Of a stretch of DNA of 64,000 nucleotides, positions 18,265 through 27,564 are shown in pieces. Source of the DNA: Microcystis aeruginosa NIES-4325 (GTDB lineage: Bacteria > Cyanobacteriota > Cyanobacteriia > Cyanobacteriales > Microcystaceae). Both the position numbers and the translations under genes were made by a program. The stretch spans positions 28,421 through 92,420 of the forward strand of contig NZ_BJKP01000014.1 of NCBI RefSeq assembly GCF_008974145.1, written 5' to 3'. The first letter of the stretch is position 1; every line of letters starts with the position of its first letter. Under the pieces are notes generated by a model. That model did not search any database and was not told the origin of the DNA. It was given only the letters and a program-made list of their open reading frames with translations.

Positions 18265-18837
18265 CTAGCTAAGAATTTCTAGGTTTTGATAAAGAATTTC
18301 TATCGGACAAGAAAAGTTAATACACTTAATAGTGATTAAATCTCCCGCTTGATAAATATGGGGAATCCAGAGGTTATTAGATTGACGTTGATATTGTTCA
18401 ATTAGGACTTGTTTTTGCTCAATCAATAGATATTCCTGTAATTCGGGGATAGTTTGATAATCGGCCAATTTATCGCCTCTATCAAAGGCTGCCGTGGAGT
18501 CGGATAAAACTTCGATAATCACTCGCGGATGCAGGATAAAATCTTCCTGGGAAACTCGATCCCGTTGGTCACAAGTAATGGCAAAATCGGGATAATACAA
18601 GATATTTAAGCTAGGGAGACGCACTTTCATATCGGTAGCGTAGGCAAGACAAACACTACCCCGTAAATGATTAATTAATTGGGCTGAAAGATTACCTGTG
18701 ATGATAACATGGGCTTTACTGGCCCCCGCCATCGCCAAGATTTGCCCTTGCATATATTCATGTTTAATGGGACTAATTTTCTCTATTTCTAGATAGTCTT
18801 GGGGAGTAAAATAAGCGTGACTTTTACTGGCTGTCAT
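18265..18837 (-). CDS. Uma2 family (DUF820) putative endonuclease
   Basis: Counted from the ATG at 18837 the protein has 190 residues; a GAGG site lies 8 bases upstream, which favours this start over one 18 bp earlier. It shows the Uma2 order: YFTPQDYLEIEK at the N-terminus, a YPDFAITCDQRD block with the catalytic Asp, then PRVIIEVLSDSTAAFDRGDKLADYQTIPELQEYLLI with the E-x-S/K core of a PD-(D/E)XK nuclease fold. The family is multicopy in cyanobacteria; nuclease activity is inferred from the fold and its role is unknown. Confidence 0.88.
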   Translation of the reverse strand: MTASKSHAYFTPQDYLEIEKISPIKHEYMQGQILAMAGASKAHVIITGNLSAQLINHLRGSVCLAYATDMKVRLPSLNILYYPDFAITCDQRDRVSQEDFILHPRVIIEVLSDSTAAFDRGDKLADYQTIPELQEYLLIEQKQVLIEQYQRQSNNLWIPHIYQAGDLITIKCINFSCPIEILYQNLEILS

Positions 18838-18919
18838 GGTGTTTACCTCGATCATTGATTGATCGAATAAAAATAAATTATGCCAACTTTAAAAACCCAA
18901 TCCCCCCTTTCCTAAACCT

Positions 18920-20191
18920 TTAAAAATTCCACATTTCTAACACTTTTCCCGTAATTGTTTGATTTAACCAGAAAGTATTATGACTGAGAGAGTGAAGATT
19001 ATTGACCGTTACTTTCCAGCTTGCTTGGGGATGAAAAAGAATTGCTTCTGCGGGATTACCGGGGTTGAGAGATGCCGGTTTTTGTTGTAAACAATGACAG
19101 GGATTGAGACTAAGCGCTTGCCATAATTGTAAAGCTGATAATTGCCCGGTTATTACTAATTTTTCCCAGAGTAGCGGTAAAGCTAATTCTAACCCGATCG
19201 CGCCGGGGGGTGCTTCTGCAAAAGAGACGGTTTTTTCTTCGTAGGTATAGGGACGATGATCGATCGCGATTGCATCGATAATTCCCTCCTTAATTGCCGC
19301 AATTAACGCCTTGCGATCGCTTTCGTTGCCCAAGGGTGGAGCGAGGTGTAAACTGGGATGATAGCTGGCGATCGATCCTGTATTTAAGAGGAGATGCAAC
19401 CACGTCACACTAGCGGTTATCGGCAATCCCCGCATTTTTGCCTCGCGAATTAATTCCACTCCCCGACGGGTAGAAATTCGCATTAGGTGAACAGGTGTAT
19501 TAATTTCGCCGACGATTTCTAAAATTGTGGCTAAAGCAGTGGTTTCGGAAATAGCAGGATCTCCGGGTAAACCGAAGCGAATCGAGGTTTCTCCCTCACG
19601 CATGACTCCATTACCCTTTAATTGCTGATTTACGGGGGAAAGGGCGATATTTTTACCGAAGGGTTTTAGGTATTCCAATAAGTGCCGCAACAGTCCCAAA
19701 TCTTCCAGACTGCGATTATCGGTAAAACCCACCGCTACAGGCATTAAATCGGCTAATTCCGTCATTTTTTGCCCTTGCCTTCCTAGGGTGAGACTTGCCC
19801 AAAAATGCAGACGAGTCGATTTTGAGTCAAAAAACCCTTGACTTTTTTGCTGTAATGTGCTAATGAGTGCGGGGTGATCGAGAGGGGGGAGAGTATTGGG
19901 GAGAATTGCCAACCGGGTGCAGCCTCCGGCCGTGGCCGCTTTGAGCAAAGATGCGAGGGTTTCTCTGTCCTCGTGGCCGGGTTCCCCGGAATGACTGTAG
20001 AGATCGACTAATCCGGGAGCAAAAATACAGTTTTGACCAGAAATATAGTTACTATTTTCTCTTGGGGGAAGCTGAGATTCGATCGCTTTAATTACCCCCT
20101 CCTCAATCCAGACATCGGCAATGCGATCGGTTTGTGTCAGGGGGTCAAGGACTCTAACCTGTTCTATGATCGTCGAGGATTGGCTATTCAC
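18920..20191 (-). CDS. Dihydroorotase-like amidohydrolase, probably non-catalytic (PyrX type)
   Basis: The 423-residue protein aligns by eye with class I dihydroorotases of pyrimidine synthesis, but key metal ligands are changed. The usual D-x-H-x-H-x-R-x-P-G reads DLYSHSGEPG, so the first His is Tyr65 while His67 remains and the substrate Arg is Gly. The usual T-P-H-H-L reads TWLHLLL. The usual D-H-A-P-H reads DHRPY. It therefore probably cannot hold the binuclear zinc site. Non-catalytic dihydroorotase homologues that support aspartate transcarbamoylase are known in bacteria, which is the likeliest role. No pyrB is in the window. Confidence 0.8.
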   Translation of the reverse strand: MNSQSSTIIEQVRVLDPLTQTDRIADVWIEEGVIKAIESQLPPRENSNYISGQNCIFAPGLVDLYSHSGEPGHEDRETLASLLKAATAGGCTRLAILPNTLPPLDHPALISTLQQKSQGFFDSKSTRLHFWASLTLGRQGQKMTELADLMPVAVGFTDNRSLEDLGLLRHLLEYLKPFGKNIALSPVNQQLKGNGVMREGETSIRFGLPGDPAISETTALATILEIVGEINTPVHLMRISTRRGVELIREAKMRGLPITASVTWLHLLLNTGSIASYHPSLHLAPPLGNESDRKALIAAIKEGIIDAIAIDHRPYTYEEKTVSFAEAPPGAIGLELALPLLWEKLVITGQLSALQLWQALSLNPCHCLQQKPASLNPGNPAEAILFHPQASWKVTVNNLHSLSHNTFWLNQTITGKVLEMWNF

Positions 20192-20373
20192 GCAGACTAA
20201 TTAAAACGTCATTTTTTCCTCTGGCAGTATATCACGTTAAGTAAAAAGTAAAAAGCAAAAAAGTTGAGTTCTCGGTTAGGTTGGGGGACGATAAGTTAGA
20301 ATACTGATCAACTAAGGTTTTAATCTTTATTTTAATTGGCCAGTCCACCCTAGGCAGAATTGATAGCCGAATC

Positions 20374-21642
20374 ATGCAGCTAGAACTTTTCGATTCTAAT
20401 AATTTAGAAGAATTTAATCAGGGAACCCCGCGATTAGTTTCTTTTCGAGATTTGGTACCAGAAATCACCAGCACCAGTTATCTAACCCATGGCATCTATT
20501 ATTATCCCGCCAAATTTATTCCTCAAGTGGTGAGATTTTGTCTTGATAATTACACTAAAAAGGATGATTGGATTATCGATCCTTTTGCTGGTTCGGGTAC
20601 GGTGGGTTTAGAGGCTAAACTTTCTCAAAGAAATGCGGTTTTAACTGATCTTAATTATCTTTTAAACCATATTATACCGATTAAAATCACAGAACACCAA
20701 GAACCATTGAGTTACTCAGAGTTAGATAAAAAAATCTTAGAAGTTTTTGCCAGTAAGGATAAATTTATCCCTCAGTGGTCAAATTTAAACTATTGGTATC
20801 CAGAGGAGATTTTAGCAGTTTTACAGAAACTTTGGGCAGGTCAAAAAAATCTAGAACCTGATTTATACTCCCAGATAATTCAAGCAGTTTTAGTAAAAGT
20901 TAGTAAACAGTTTTCCTATGCAGAACATACCAAACCTAAATTATTTCAATCGAAATACAAAAAATCAGATATACAGGAAATATTACAAAGAGATTGGCAA
21001 GAGGAATTAAAACAGACAATTAAAGAGATGACTTTTGAAACTTTAACCAGCGTCAATCAATATATTACCGTAACTTGGCGCAATTATAATCAGGTGCTTT
21101 TTTATGGAGGAGTAGATAGTGCAACTTTTGAGATCGAGCAAAATCTAGAGTTAGATTGTTTAATTAGTTCACCCCCCTATCTGCAAGCACAAGAATATAT
21201 CAGAACAGCAAAACTAGATTTATATTGGTTAGGATATACAGAAAAAGAAGTGCAAAAAATCTCTAAGCTAGAAATTCCCTACCGACAGGCTACCAGATTA
21301 ATAGAAACTGAAACCTTAAATCAGGTGAGATCGAGTTTAGAGAAAGAGAATTTACATAAAATACTCGATTCCTACTTTTGTCACACCATCAACGCTTTAG
21401 AAAATGCCACCAGAAAATTAAAACAAGCTGGGAAAGCTTGCATTTTTGTCGGTAATCCGAAAGTGGATGGAGTGGAAGTAGAAACTTGGCGAATATTAGG
21501 GGAATATTTTCAGGAAAATGGCTTTATTTTTAATACTGTCTTTGAGGATAGAATTAAAACCAGACAGTTATTCAAATCTCGCAAGAATAAAAATCCTGAT
21601 GGCATGAAATCCGAATATTTACTAATTTTAGAGAAAAGGTAG
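20374..21642 (+). CDS. DNA methyltransferase (N4-cytosine/N6-adenine type), solitary
   Basis: The 422-residue protein carries the S-adenosylmethionine motif DPFAGSGT at residues 69-76 and the catalytic SSPPY motif IV at 265-269. The motif order I then IV, with about 190 intervening residues that probably contain the target recognition domain, resembles the alpha order rather than the common beta order, although DPFAGSGT wording is typical of beta enzymes. It is AT-rich. No restriction endonuclease of a known type is adjacent; the next gene is a Uma2 protein. It may be an orphan methylase used for regulation, or half of an unrecognised system. Confidence 0.8.
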   Translation: MQLELFDSNNLEEFNQGTPRLVSFRDLVPEITSTSYLTHGIYYYPAKFIPQVVRFCLDNYTKKDDWIIDPFAGSGTVGLEAKLSQRNAVLTDLNYLLNHIIPIKITEHQEPLSYSELDKKILEVFASKDKFIPQWSNLNYWYPEEILAVLQKLWAGQKNLEPDLYSQIIQAVLVKVSKQFSYAEHTKPKLFQSKYKKSDIQEILQRDWQEELKQTIKEMTFETLTSVNQYITVTWRNYNQVLFYGGVDSATFEIEQNLELDCLISSPPYLQAQEYIRTAKLDLYWLGYTEKEVQKISKLEIPYRQATRLIETETLNQVRSSLEKENLHKILDSYFCHTINALENATRKLKQAGKACIFVGNPKVDGVEVETWRILGEYFQENGFIFNTVFEDRIKTRQLFKSRKNKNPDGMKSEYLLILEKR

Positions 21643-21822
21643 GTCTAGTTTAATCAAATCGAATAGAAAAAATATCAACAACTTCCCAGAGATAGCAATG
21701 ATTCGCAAGGTTAAAACATTGATAAATCTACAGTGAAATAGTTAAGGGCTGAGGACTGATTGCTAACTGCTGTAACAAATTTAGTTTATAATTAATTATC
21801 AACCTATCTCTGTTGGAAAACC

Positions 21823-22554
21823 ATGACTATCGCTGAAAGCTTACCCCTAGTCGAGTCTCATGTAAACCCTGAGATAATCTTCCCAGAAGGCCAATTTTGG
21901 AGTGATGAACCCCCTTTGGAAAGTAACCTACATCTACAACAAATTATTTTATTAATTCAGTGTTTAGAATGGTGGTGGCGCGAGCGAGAAGATTATTTTG
22001 CCGCCGGCAATTTAACCATTTATTACAGTCCTAACCAGAAAAAGTCAGAATTCTTTCGTGGTCCCGATTTTTTCGTCGTTTTGGGGACAAATCCCAACCC
22101 CAACCGCAGAAGTTGGGTAGTTTGGCAAGAAGAGGGCAAATATCCCAATTTAATTATCGAAATTCTCTCCGATAGTACCGCCAAAGTTGACCGAGAGGAG
22201 AAAAAACAAATTTATCAAGATATATTTCGCACTCCCGATTATTTTTGGTTTGACCCAGAAAGCTTAGAATTTGAAGGATTTACCCTAATTAGCGGTCAAT
22301 ATCAACCGATTGCCCCCAATCCGCAGGGATGGCTCTGGAGTCAACAATTAGGCTTATATTTGGGTTTATTCGCCAATAAATTGCGCTATTTTACCCCCGA
22401 AGGCGAATTAGTACCCACTCCCGCAGAAGCGGCACAACAGGCAGAAAATCGGGCTGTAGAAGCAGAAAATCAAGTCCAACAGGAAAGGCAGAAATCCGCA
22501 AAATTAGCGGCTAAACTGCGGGAATTGGGCATAAATCCCCAAGAAAATTTCTAA
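21823..22554 (+). CDS. Uma2 family (DUF820) putative endonuclease with C-terminal coiled coil
   Basis: The 243-residue protein has the larger cyanobacterial Uma2 form: FFRGPDFFVVLGT with the catalytic Asp, then YPNLIIEILSDSTAKVDREEKKQIYQDIFRTPDYFWFDP (PD-(D/E)XK core). The last ~50 residues (TPAEAAQQAENRAVEAENQV onward) form a coiled coil. It is distinct from the shorter Uma2 gene at 18265. It lies 180 bp after the DNA methyltransferase gene and 24 bp before the start of the carbonic anhydrase gene; functional links to either are unproven. Confidence 0.88.
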   Translation: MTIAESLPLVESHVNPEIIFPEGQFWSDEPPLESNLHLQQIILLIQCLEWWWREREDYFAAGNLTIYYSPNQKKSEFFRGPDFFVVLGTNPNPNRRSWVVWQEEGKYPNLIIEILSDSTAKVDREEKKQIYQDIFRTPDYFWFDPESLEFEGFTLISGQYQPIAPNPQGWLWSQQLGLYLGLFANKLRYFTPEGELVPTPAEAAQQAENRAVEAENQVQQERQKSAKLAAKLRELGINPQENF

Positions 22555-22578
22555 TTAGGGTTTGCTGAATTGAATCCC

Positions 22579-23307
22579 ATGTATAGACGAGAATTACTGC
22601 AATTTATTGGCTCTCAGGCTCTTTTTGGGGCTATTAATCCAGAATTTACTTGGAATTATCAAAATATTGACCATTGGGGCGAATTATCAACGAATTATCG
22701 CCTCTGCAGCACGGGAAAGCAACAAACACCGATCGATCTGAGTATAGTGACTGAAAAAGAGCTATACCAACCCACCTTTAATTATCGTCCTGTGCCGCTA
22801 AAAATTCGGCATAACGGTCGTACAATCTTAGTTCAGACCAAAAAAGGTGGAAATATGAGTTTTCACGGCGAAAACTGGGATTTATTGCAGTTCCATTTTC
22901 ATCACCCCAGCGAACATCAGATTAAAGGTCAGTCTTTCCCTCTGGAAATTCATTTAGTGCATGGGAATGAGAGGGGAAATTTAGCAGTTGTGGGCATTTT
23001 AGCCAAAATTGGGGCAAATAATCCCTATTTACAAACCATTTGGGATTATTTGCCCCGAGAACCTTCTCCTGAAATGATTATCCCCGATACTTGGGTCAAT
23101 GCCGGGCTTTTACTGCCAGAAAATAGCGGTTTCTATGAATATCGGGGGTCTTTGTCCACTCCTCCCTGTAGCGAGGATGTTCTCTGGTTAGTCTGGCAAA
23201 ATGCGATCGAAATTTCTCCCCAACAACTGCAACAATTGGCCGAGATTTTTCCCCGTAATACTAGGGATATTCAACCCTTAAACGGGCGATCAATCCTGCA
23301 TTCCTAG
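22579..23307 (+). CDS. Alpha-class carbonic anhydrase
   Basis: The enzyme interconverts CO2 and bicarbonate. Alpha-class landmarks are clear: WGELSTNYRLCSTGKQQTPI at the start of the domain, zinc-binding His residues in FHFHHPSEH and EIHLVH, and STPPCSEDVLW near the C-terminus. The ATG at 22579 is favoured over a TTG at 22570. The N-terminus (MYRRELLQFIGSQALFGA) has a paired Arg followed by a short hydrophobic run, compatible with Tat-type export, as expected for EcaA-like periplasmic enzymes. The two conserved Cys may form a disulfide, which also fits an exported protein. Confidence 0.92.
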   Translation: MYRRELLQFIGSQALFGAINPEFTWNYQNIDHWGELSTNYRLCSTGKQQTPIDLSIVTEKELYQPTFNYRPVPLKIRHNGRTILVQTKKGGNMSFHGENWDLLQFHFHHPSEHQIKGQSFPLEIHLVHGNERGNLAVVGILAKIGANNPYLQTIWDYLPREPSPEMIIPDTWVNAGLLLPENSGFYEYRGSLSTPPCSEDVLWLVWQNAIEISPQQLQQLAEIFPRNTRDIQPLNGRSILHS

Positions 23308-23356
23308 TGGACGGTGAGCCTGTCGAACCGCAGAAATTGTCGGCATTTTAGCTAAT

Positions 23357-23926
23357 TTAGATAATTTTATTAACTTTTAGACCAACAATAGTAAATAACT
23401 CAGGAATACGCTCAATAACTAAAGCTTCGGTGGCTGTCCAGTCACTTTCCTTCGTGGCTAAAACCCCAAGAACACTCAGAGGAACTTGTAGAAACAGGTG
23501 ACTTAAGAGGAGAGCGATCGCCGCAATGACTAAACCTAAAAGCCGCCATTGGGGGAGATAGGCGGCCACGGCAGCCGCTAGAGGGGCAAAATTATAGATG
23601 GGCCAAGCGATGAGAATTAGGAGGAGGACTCCCAAAAGAGTAAGAAGACGATGGCGAGGACGTTGAAAAAGAGAGAGAATTTTTAACTGTTCAGGGGTGA
23701 GTTGACTCGGTTTTAGGGCGACCAACAAAAGACTAAAGATATCAAAGGGTTTTGTCCACTGCATCCAAAAGACGGGGACAATGGCGATCGCTCCTAGAAA
23801 TAGCCATTCTAGCCAAAGAAAAGGCAGAGGATCGCCCACAGCTAAACCAATCCAAGCGATTTGTAAAAAGATTGGCAAGGCCGCTAACCCTGCCAGATGA
23901 ATCCACAAAAAGGGTTCTGATTTCAT
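23357..23926 (-). CDS. Membrane protein of the cyanobacterial 'low-complexity tail' family
   Basis: The ATG at 23926 gives 189 residues starting MKSEPFLWIHLAGLAALPIF. The open frame continues upstream to 24055, but that part merely translates the GGGAAGT repeat and is not credible. The protein has about four transmembrane segments (residues ~9-28, ~35-55, ~90-110, ~115-145) and LFQRPRHRLLTLLGVLLLIL. I recognise the N-terminal block as a cyanobacterial family known from genome annotations as low-complexity tail membrane protein; this copy lacks an evident tail. The function is unknown. Confidence 0.75.
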   Translation of the reverse strand: MKSEPFLWIHLAGLAALPIFLQIAWIGLAVGDPLPFLWLEWLFLGAIAIVPVFWMQWTKPFDIFSLLLVALKPSQLTPEQLKILSLFQRPRHRLLTLLGVLLLILIAWPIYNFAPLAAAVAAYLPQWRLLGLVIAAIALLLSHLFLQVPLSVLGVLATKESDWTATEALVIERIPELFTIVGLKVNKII

Positions 23927-23929
23927 ATA

Positions 23930-23986
23930 GGGAAGTGGGAAGTGGGAAGTGGGAAGTGGGGAGTGGGAAGTGGGGAAGTGGGGAGA
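23930..23986 (+). repeat. Heptamer tandem repeat (GGGAAGT)n
   Basis: Consecutive GGGAAGT units, several exact and several GGGGAGT/GGGGAAGT variants, abut the start codon of the membrane protein gene. Similar runs occur near 5340-5400 and 48178-48210. Confidence 0.85.
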
Positions 23987-24003
23987 ATAAATAAAAATAA
24001 TCT

Positions 24004-24142
24004 CCTGACTCCGTTCGGACCTCGGCGTGAGCTCACCGTCGAAGCCTGAGCTCACGGCCGAAGCCTGAATCCCGAATCCTGACTCCGTTCGGCGGTTCGG
24101 CTGAGCTCACCGTCGAAGCCTGAGCTCACGGCCGAAGCCTGA
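24004..24142 (+). repeat. Two 74-bp-spaced copies of a palindromic GAGCTCAC repeat
   Basis: CTGACTCCGTTCGG followed by TGAGCTCACCGTCGAAGCC and TGAGCTCACGGCCGAAGCC occurs twice (24004-24068 and 24078-24142). Each copy consists of two ~20-bp sub-repeats. It lies just downstream of infB and differs in GC content from its surroundings. Confidence 0.8.
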
Positions 24143-24156
24143 AGGTGACCGTCTAA

Positions 24157-27100
24157 TTAACTGGATAAAGTGCGACGTTTCATGACCATTTCGTAGGCTT
24201 CGATAATATCGCCTTCTTTCCAGTCATTGAATTTAGAAACACCGACACCGCACTCGAAACCGGTGGCTACTTCCCGGGCATCTTCCTTCATCCGTTTGAG
24301 GGAATCAAGAACCCCCTGATAAACAATTTCCTTGCCGCGCCGCACGCGCAGGAAGCGGTTACGCACCAGTTTGCCGGATTGGACATAACAGCCTGCTACG
24401 GCCCCACGACCGACGGTGAAGACGGCGCGCACTTCGGCGAAACCGAGGTGTTCTTCTACTTCTTCGGGGTCGAGAAGTCCTTCCATGGCCCCTTGAATAT
24501 CATCGAGAAGCTTGTAGATGATGTTGTAATCGCGGATATCGACTCCTTCTCGATCGGCGGATGCTCTGGCTCCACTGGCTAGGGTGGTATTAAAGCCTAC
24601 TACTACTGCTCCACTGGCGGCGGCTAGATCTACATCGGTTTCGGTGATTTCCCCGGGGGAGGCGAGGAGTACGCGAATTTGGACTTCGTTTTGGGGTAAC
24701 TGTTTGAGTGCGCCGAGTATGGCTTCGACGGAACCTTGTACATCTGCTTTGAGGATGAGATTAAGTTCTTTGAGTTGTCCTTCTTGCGCTTGGATAGAGA
24801 GGGTGCTAAGGCTAACGCGTCGGGAGGAGAGGGCTTGTTGTAATCGGGTATTGCGTTGTTCGATCGCCCGTTGATCAGCGATCGATCGGGCCTCTTTTTC
24901 ACTTTCATAGACATCGAACTCATCGCCGGCGGCCGGAACATCACTAAGACCGAGGATTTCCACGGCGAAGGAGGGGGTGGCGGCTTCGACTTTTTGACCG
25001 CGGTCATCGATCATAGCCCGAATTTTGCCGAAAACGGAACCAGCGACGATGCTATCTCCGACGCGGAGTGTGCCGTTCTGGACGAGCAGGGTGGCTACGG
25101 GACCTTTGGTGCGATCGAGGTTAGCTTCGATCACGGTTCCCTTGGCCAAGCGATCGGGGTTAGCGACCAATTCCTCCACTTCTGCCACCAAGAGGATCAT
25201 TTCCAGCAGATTATCGAGATTTTCACCCCGCAGGGCGCTCACGGGAACCATAATCGTCTCACCGCCCCAATCTTCGGCCACCAGTCCCTGTTCGGTCAAT
25301 TCCTGTTTAATCCGGTCGGGGTTAGCCGAGGGTTTATCGACTTTGTTAATCGCCACCAAGATGGGGACTTCGGCAGCCCTGGCGTGACTAATTGCCTCTT
25401 TCGTTTGGGGTTGTACGCCATCATCGGCGGCCACCACCAGCACCGCTATATCGGTGACTCTCGCCCCGCGGGCCCGCATGGCGGTAAAAGCTTCGTGGCC
25501 GGGGGTATCCAAAAAGACAATCTGTTCCGGTTTGCCGTTATGTTCCACATCGACGTGGTAAGCACCGATGTGCTGGGTGATGCCGCCGGCTTCCCCCTGG
25601 GCGACTTTGGTTTTGCGGATCGAGTCGAGGAGGGTGGTTTTGCCATGGTCAACGTGACCCATAATGGTGACGACGGGGGGACGACGCTGGAGTTTTTCCC
25701 GGTCGGAGATGTCGATCATTTCTGTGGTTTTGATTGCCGCTGACTGGGTGCTGGGGGTTTCTACGGCGATCTCGAAGTCTCTGGCGATCATCTCGATGGT
25801 GTCTATGTCGAGTGTTTGGGTGATGTTAACGGCCATCCCTTTTAAAAATAGGGTTCTGATGATCTCGGTTTCGGGGACTTTCATTTTTTCTGATAGGTCG
25901 CGCACGGTGAGACTGCTGGTGATGATGATGCTTTCTGGACGTTTTTCTTCTTGGGTTTCTTGGCGATCGCTTTTGGGGCTGCTGGTGTGGGCGGTTGGTT
26001 TACTGGGCCGTTTTACTTTGACTGCTGTGGGACCGCCAGGGGTGGCGGCTTTAGCGGTGGGGGGTTTGGGGGGACGAGCGGTGGACAGGGTAAAACTGGG
26101 GGTATTGATTAACCCGGACAGTTCTGTTTCTAGATCGTCGTCTTCTTCAATGAGGGCTTGGGTGCGGCGTTTGTTTTTGCCGGCGGTTTTGGCGGTTTTG
26201 GCTGCTTTTTTCTCTTCTTCTTCTTCTTCTTCCCAGCTTGTTTTTTTGGCCATGCGTGGGGGCATGGTGGGTCGTTTGAGTTTTTTTAGCCCGTCTGCTC
26301 CGAGTATTCCAGTGTCTGTGTCGATTTCTGTGCCATCAACTCCAGTTTTCTTGGTAGTGTCGGTTTCTTGCTCGCCAGTAGCCGAGATTTTAGCGGGTAT
26401 TCCTGGGCGAACTGGGCGCTTCAATTCGACGGTCTCCCGTATTTCTCTGGCTGGTTTTCCCTCGGGTTTGCGGTTGAGGGTGGGTTTTTCTGGTTTGGCT
26501 ATGCTGCCCCGGTGCTCAGGACTAGGGGCGTTTTCGCTCTCGCCGCGCTCGCGTTTTTCTCCTCGGGGTTTGTCGTTACCGCCTGGGGCATTTTTAGGTC
26601 GGGGTTCTGGCCGGCCTGAGGCGCTGCCCGGGCGTGGTTTCGGGGTGAGGGAGGGTCGATTAGGTGGGGCGATTAAGGTGGGGGATAATTCTGGCACTAG
26701 CGGGGTTTCGGTCGGGGTTTCCTTAACACTGGCGGACTGAGATGGCATCTGTGCAGCGGTGGGGGGGGTTTTTTCGGCCGCACCGTCGCGCCCTGGGGCA
26801 GCAACGAGGGGTTTAACCGGGGGACGGGGAGGACTGATTAAAGTCGGTTTGGCTGAGGAACCGGCTGGACTGGGGTAGCTTTCTCCTTCTTCGCCAGTTT
26901 CGGGGCGGTTGTGTTTATGCAGGGCTAAAATCTTTTGTTTTTTTTCTTCGGCAGGACTAACCGATTCGCGCTGACCCGTGCTATTTCTACTGGTACTCGA
27001 AACAACTCCCTTCGCAGCGATTGCCTTGATGCGTTGGGCATCCTCTTCGCTGATCGTGCTACTGTGGCTCTTGTACTCGATGTTCAACTGGTCACAGATA

Positions 27101-27171
27101 TCCAAAATGTCTTTGTTGTCTAGATTCAATTCTTTTGATAAATCGTAAATTCTGACTTTCGCGTTACTCAT
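24157..27171 (-). CDS. infB: Translation initiation factor IF-2
   Basis: The 1004-residue protein brings initiator tRNA to the ribosome. The N-terminal IF2_N segment ([20 protein letters not shown]) is followed by a ~400-residue Pro/Lys/Glu-rich disordered region, a second IF2_N-like segment, and the GTPase domain with GHVDHGKTT (about residues 503-511), DTPGH and NKVDKP. Domains II-IV complete the C-terminus. The size is normal for cyanobacteria, which have long N-terminal extensions. It is the last gene of the rimP-nusA-ylxR-infB cluster. Long open frames on the opposite strand are by-products of its biased codons. Confidence 0.98.
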   Translation of the reverse strand: MSNAKVRIYDLSKELNLDNKDILDICDQLNIEYKSHSSTISEEDAQRIKAIAAKGVVSSTSRNSTGQRESVSPAEEKKQKILALHKHNRPETGEEGESYPSPAGSSAKPTLISPPRPPVKPLVAAPGRDGAAEKTPPTAAQMPSQSASVKETPTETPLVPELSPTLIAPPNRPSLTPKPRPGSASGRPEPRPKNAPGGNDKPRGEKRERGESENAPSPEHRGSIAKPEKPTLNRKPEGKPAREIRETVELKRPVRPGIPAKISATGEQETDTTKKTGVDGTEIDTDTGILGADGLKKLKRPTMPPRMAKKTSWEEEEEEEKKAAKTAKTAGKNKRRTQALIEEDDDLETELSGLINTPSFTLSTARPPKPPTAKAATPGGPTAVKVKRPSKPTAHTSSPKSDRQETQEEKRPESIIITSSLTVRDLSEKMKVPETEIIRTLFLKGMAVNITQTLDIDTIEMIARDFEIAVETPSTQSAAIKTTEMIDISDREKLQRRPPVVTIMGHVDHGKTTLLDSIRKTKVAQGEAGGITQHIGAYHVDVEHNGKPEQIVFLDTPGHEAFTAMRARGARVTDIAVLVVAADDGVQPQTKEAISHARAAEVPILVAINKVDKPSANPDRIKQELTEQGLVAEDWGGETIMVPVSALRGENLDNLLEMILLVAEVEELVANPDRLAKGTVIEANLDRTKGPVATLLVQNGTLRVGDSIVAGSVFGKIRAMIDDRGQKVEAATPSFAVEILGLSDVPAAGDEFDVYESEKEARSIADQRAIEQRNTRLQQALSSRRVSLSTLSIQAQEGQLKELNLILKADVQGSVEAILGALKQLPQNEVQIRVLLASPGEITETDVDLAAASGAVVVGFNTTLASGARASADREGVDIRDYNIIYKLLDDIQGAMEGLLDPEEVEEHLGFAEVRAVFTVGRGAVAGCYVQSGKLVRNRFLRVRRGKEIVYQGVLDSLKRMKEDAREVATGFECGVGVSKFNDWKEGDIIEAYEMVMKRRTLSS

Positions 27172-27282
27172 CCATTATCCCCCGGCTAAAGTGTTAGTGA
27201 TCCTATAAGTTGGCTGATTTTTTGATCCTGTCAGGACTGCCCCCTTTCCATGCTAACGATTTTGTGGCTATGATCGTCAATT

Positions 27283-27564
27283 TTAATCCTGATTTGGACC
27301 CCCTTGCTTGGCAGTCCCGATGCGCTCTTGCAAGGATTCATAAAGCGTTTCGGGAATATTGGCTTTTAGGGCGCGTCCGAGACGATTTTTTTGCTGGGCC
27401 AGTTGCAGGCAATTAGGTTGCGGACAGATATAGGCGGATCTTCCCATGCCTTGATCTAATTGTATCTGTCCGGACGGGTGTAGTCGGACAATTCGCCAAA
27501 AGGATTCTTTCGGGGCGAAGAGACGGCAGCTAACACAGCGTCGATAATTGACGAAGGGGTTCAT
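27283..27564 (-). CDS. YlxR family RNA-binding protein (DUF448)
   Basis: The 93-residue protein shows the YlxR signature: RRCVSCRLFAPKESFWRIVRL, then GRSAYICPQPNCL and QQKNRLGRALK. The Cys pairs and basic surface fit a small nucleic-acid-binding fold. YlxR typically sits between nusA and infB; here its ATG overlaps the nusA stop by four bases (ATGA), so the two are translationally coupled. Confidence 0.93.
   Translation of the reverse strand: MNPFVNYRRCVSCRLFAPKESFWRIVRLHPSGQIQLDQGMGRSAYICPQPNCLQLAQQKNRLGRALKANIPETLYESLQERIGTAKQGGPNQD

Noticed and set aside
20374..22554. Complete restriction-modification system
   Set aside because: No recognised restriction endonuclease is present; Uma2 proteins are multicopy and usually unlinked to methylases. 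Kept only as a low-key finding.
23927..24055. Extended N-terminus of the membrane protein
   Set aside because: The extra 43 codons translate the GGGAAGT repeat; the family start is at the internal Met (23926).
25664..26740. Long open frame (358 codons) antisense to infB, with two more in other frames
   Set aside because: They mirror the Pro/Lys/Glu-rich linker of IF-2; their sequence is low-complexity Ser/Val/Leu/Gly with no family features, and infB is certain.
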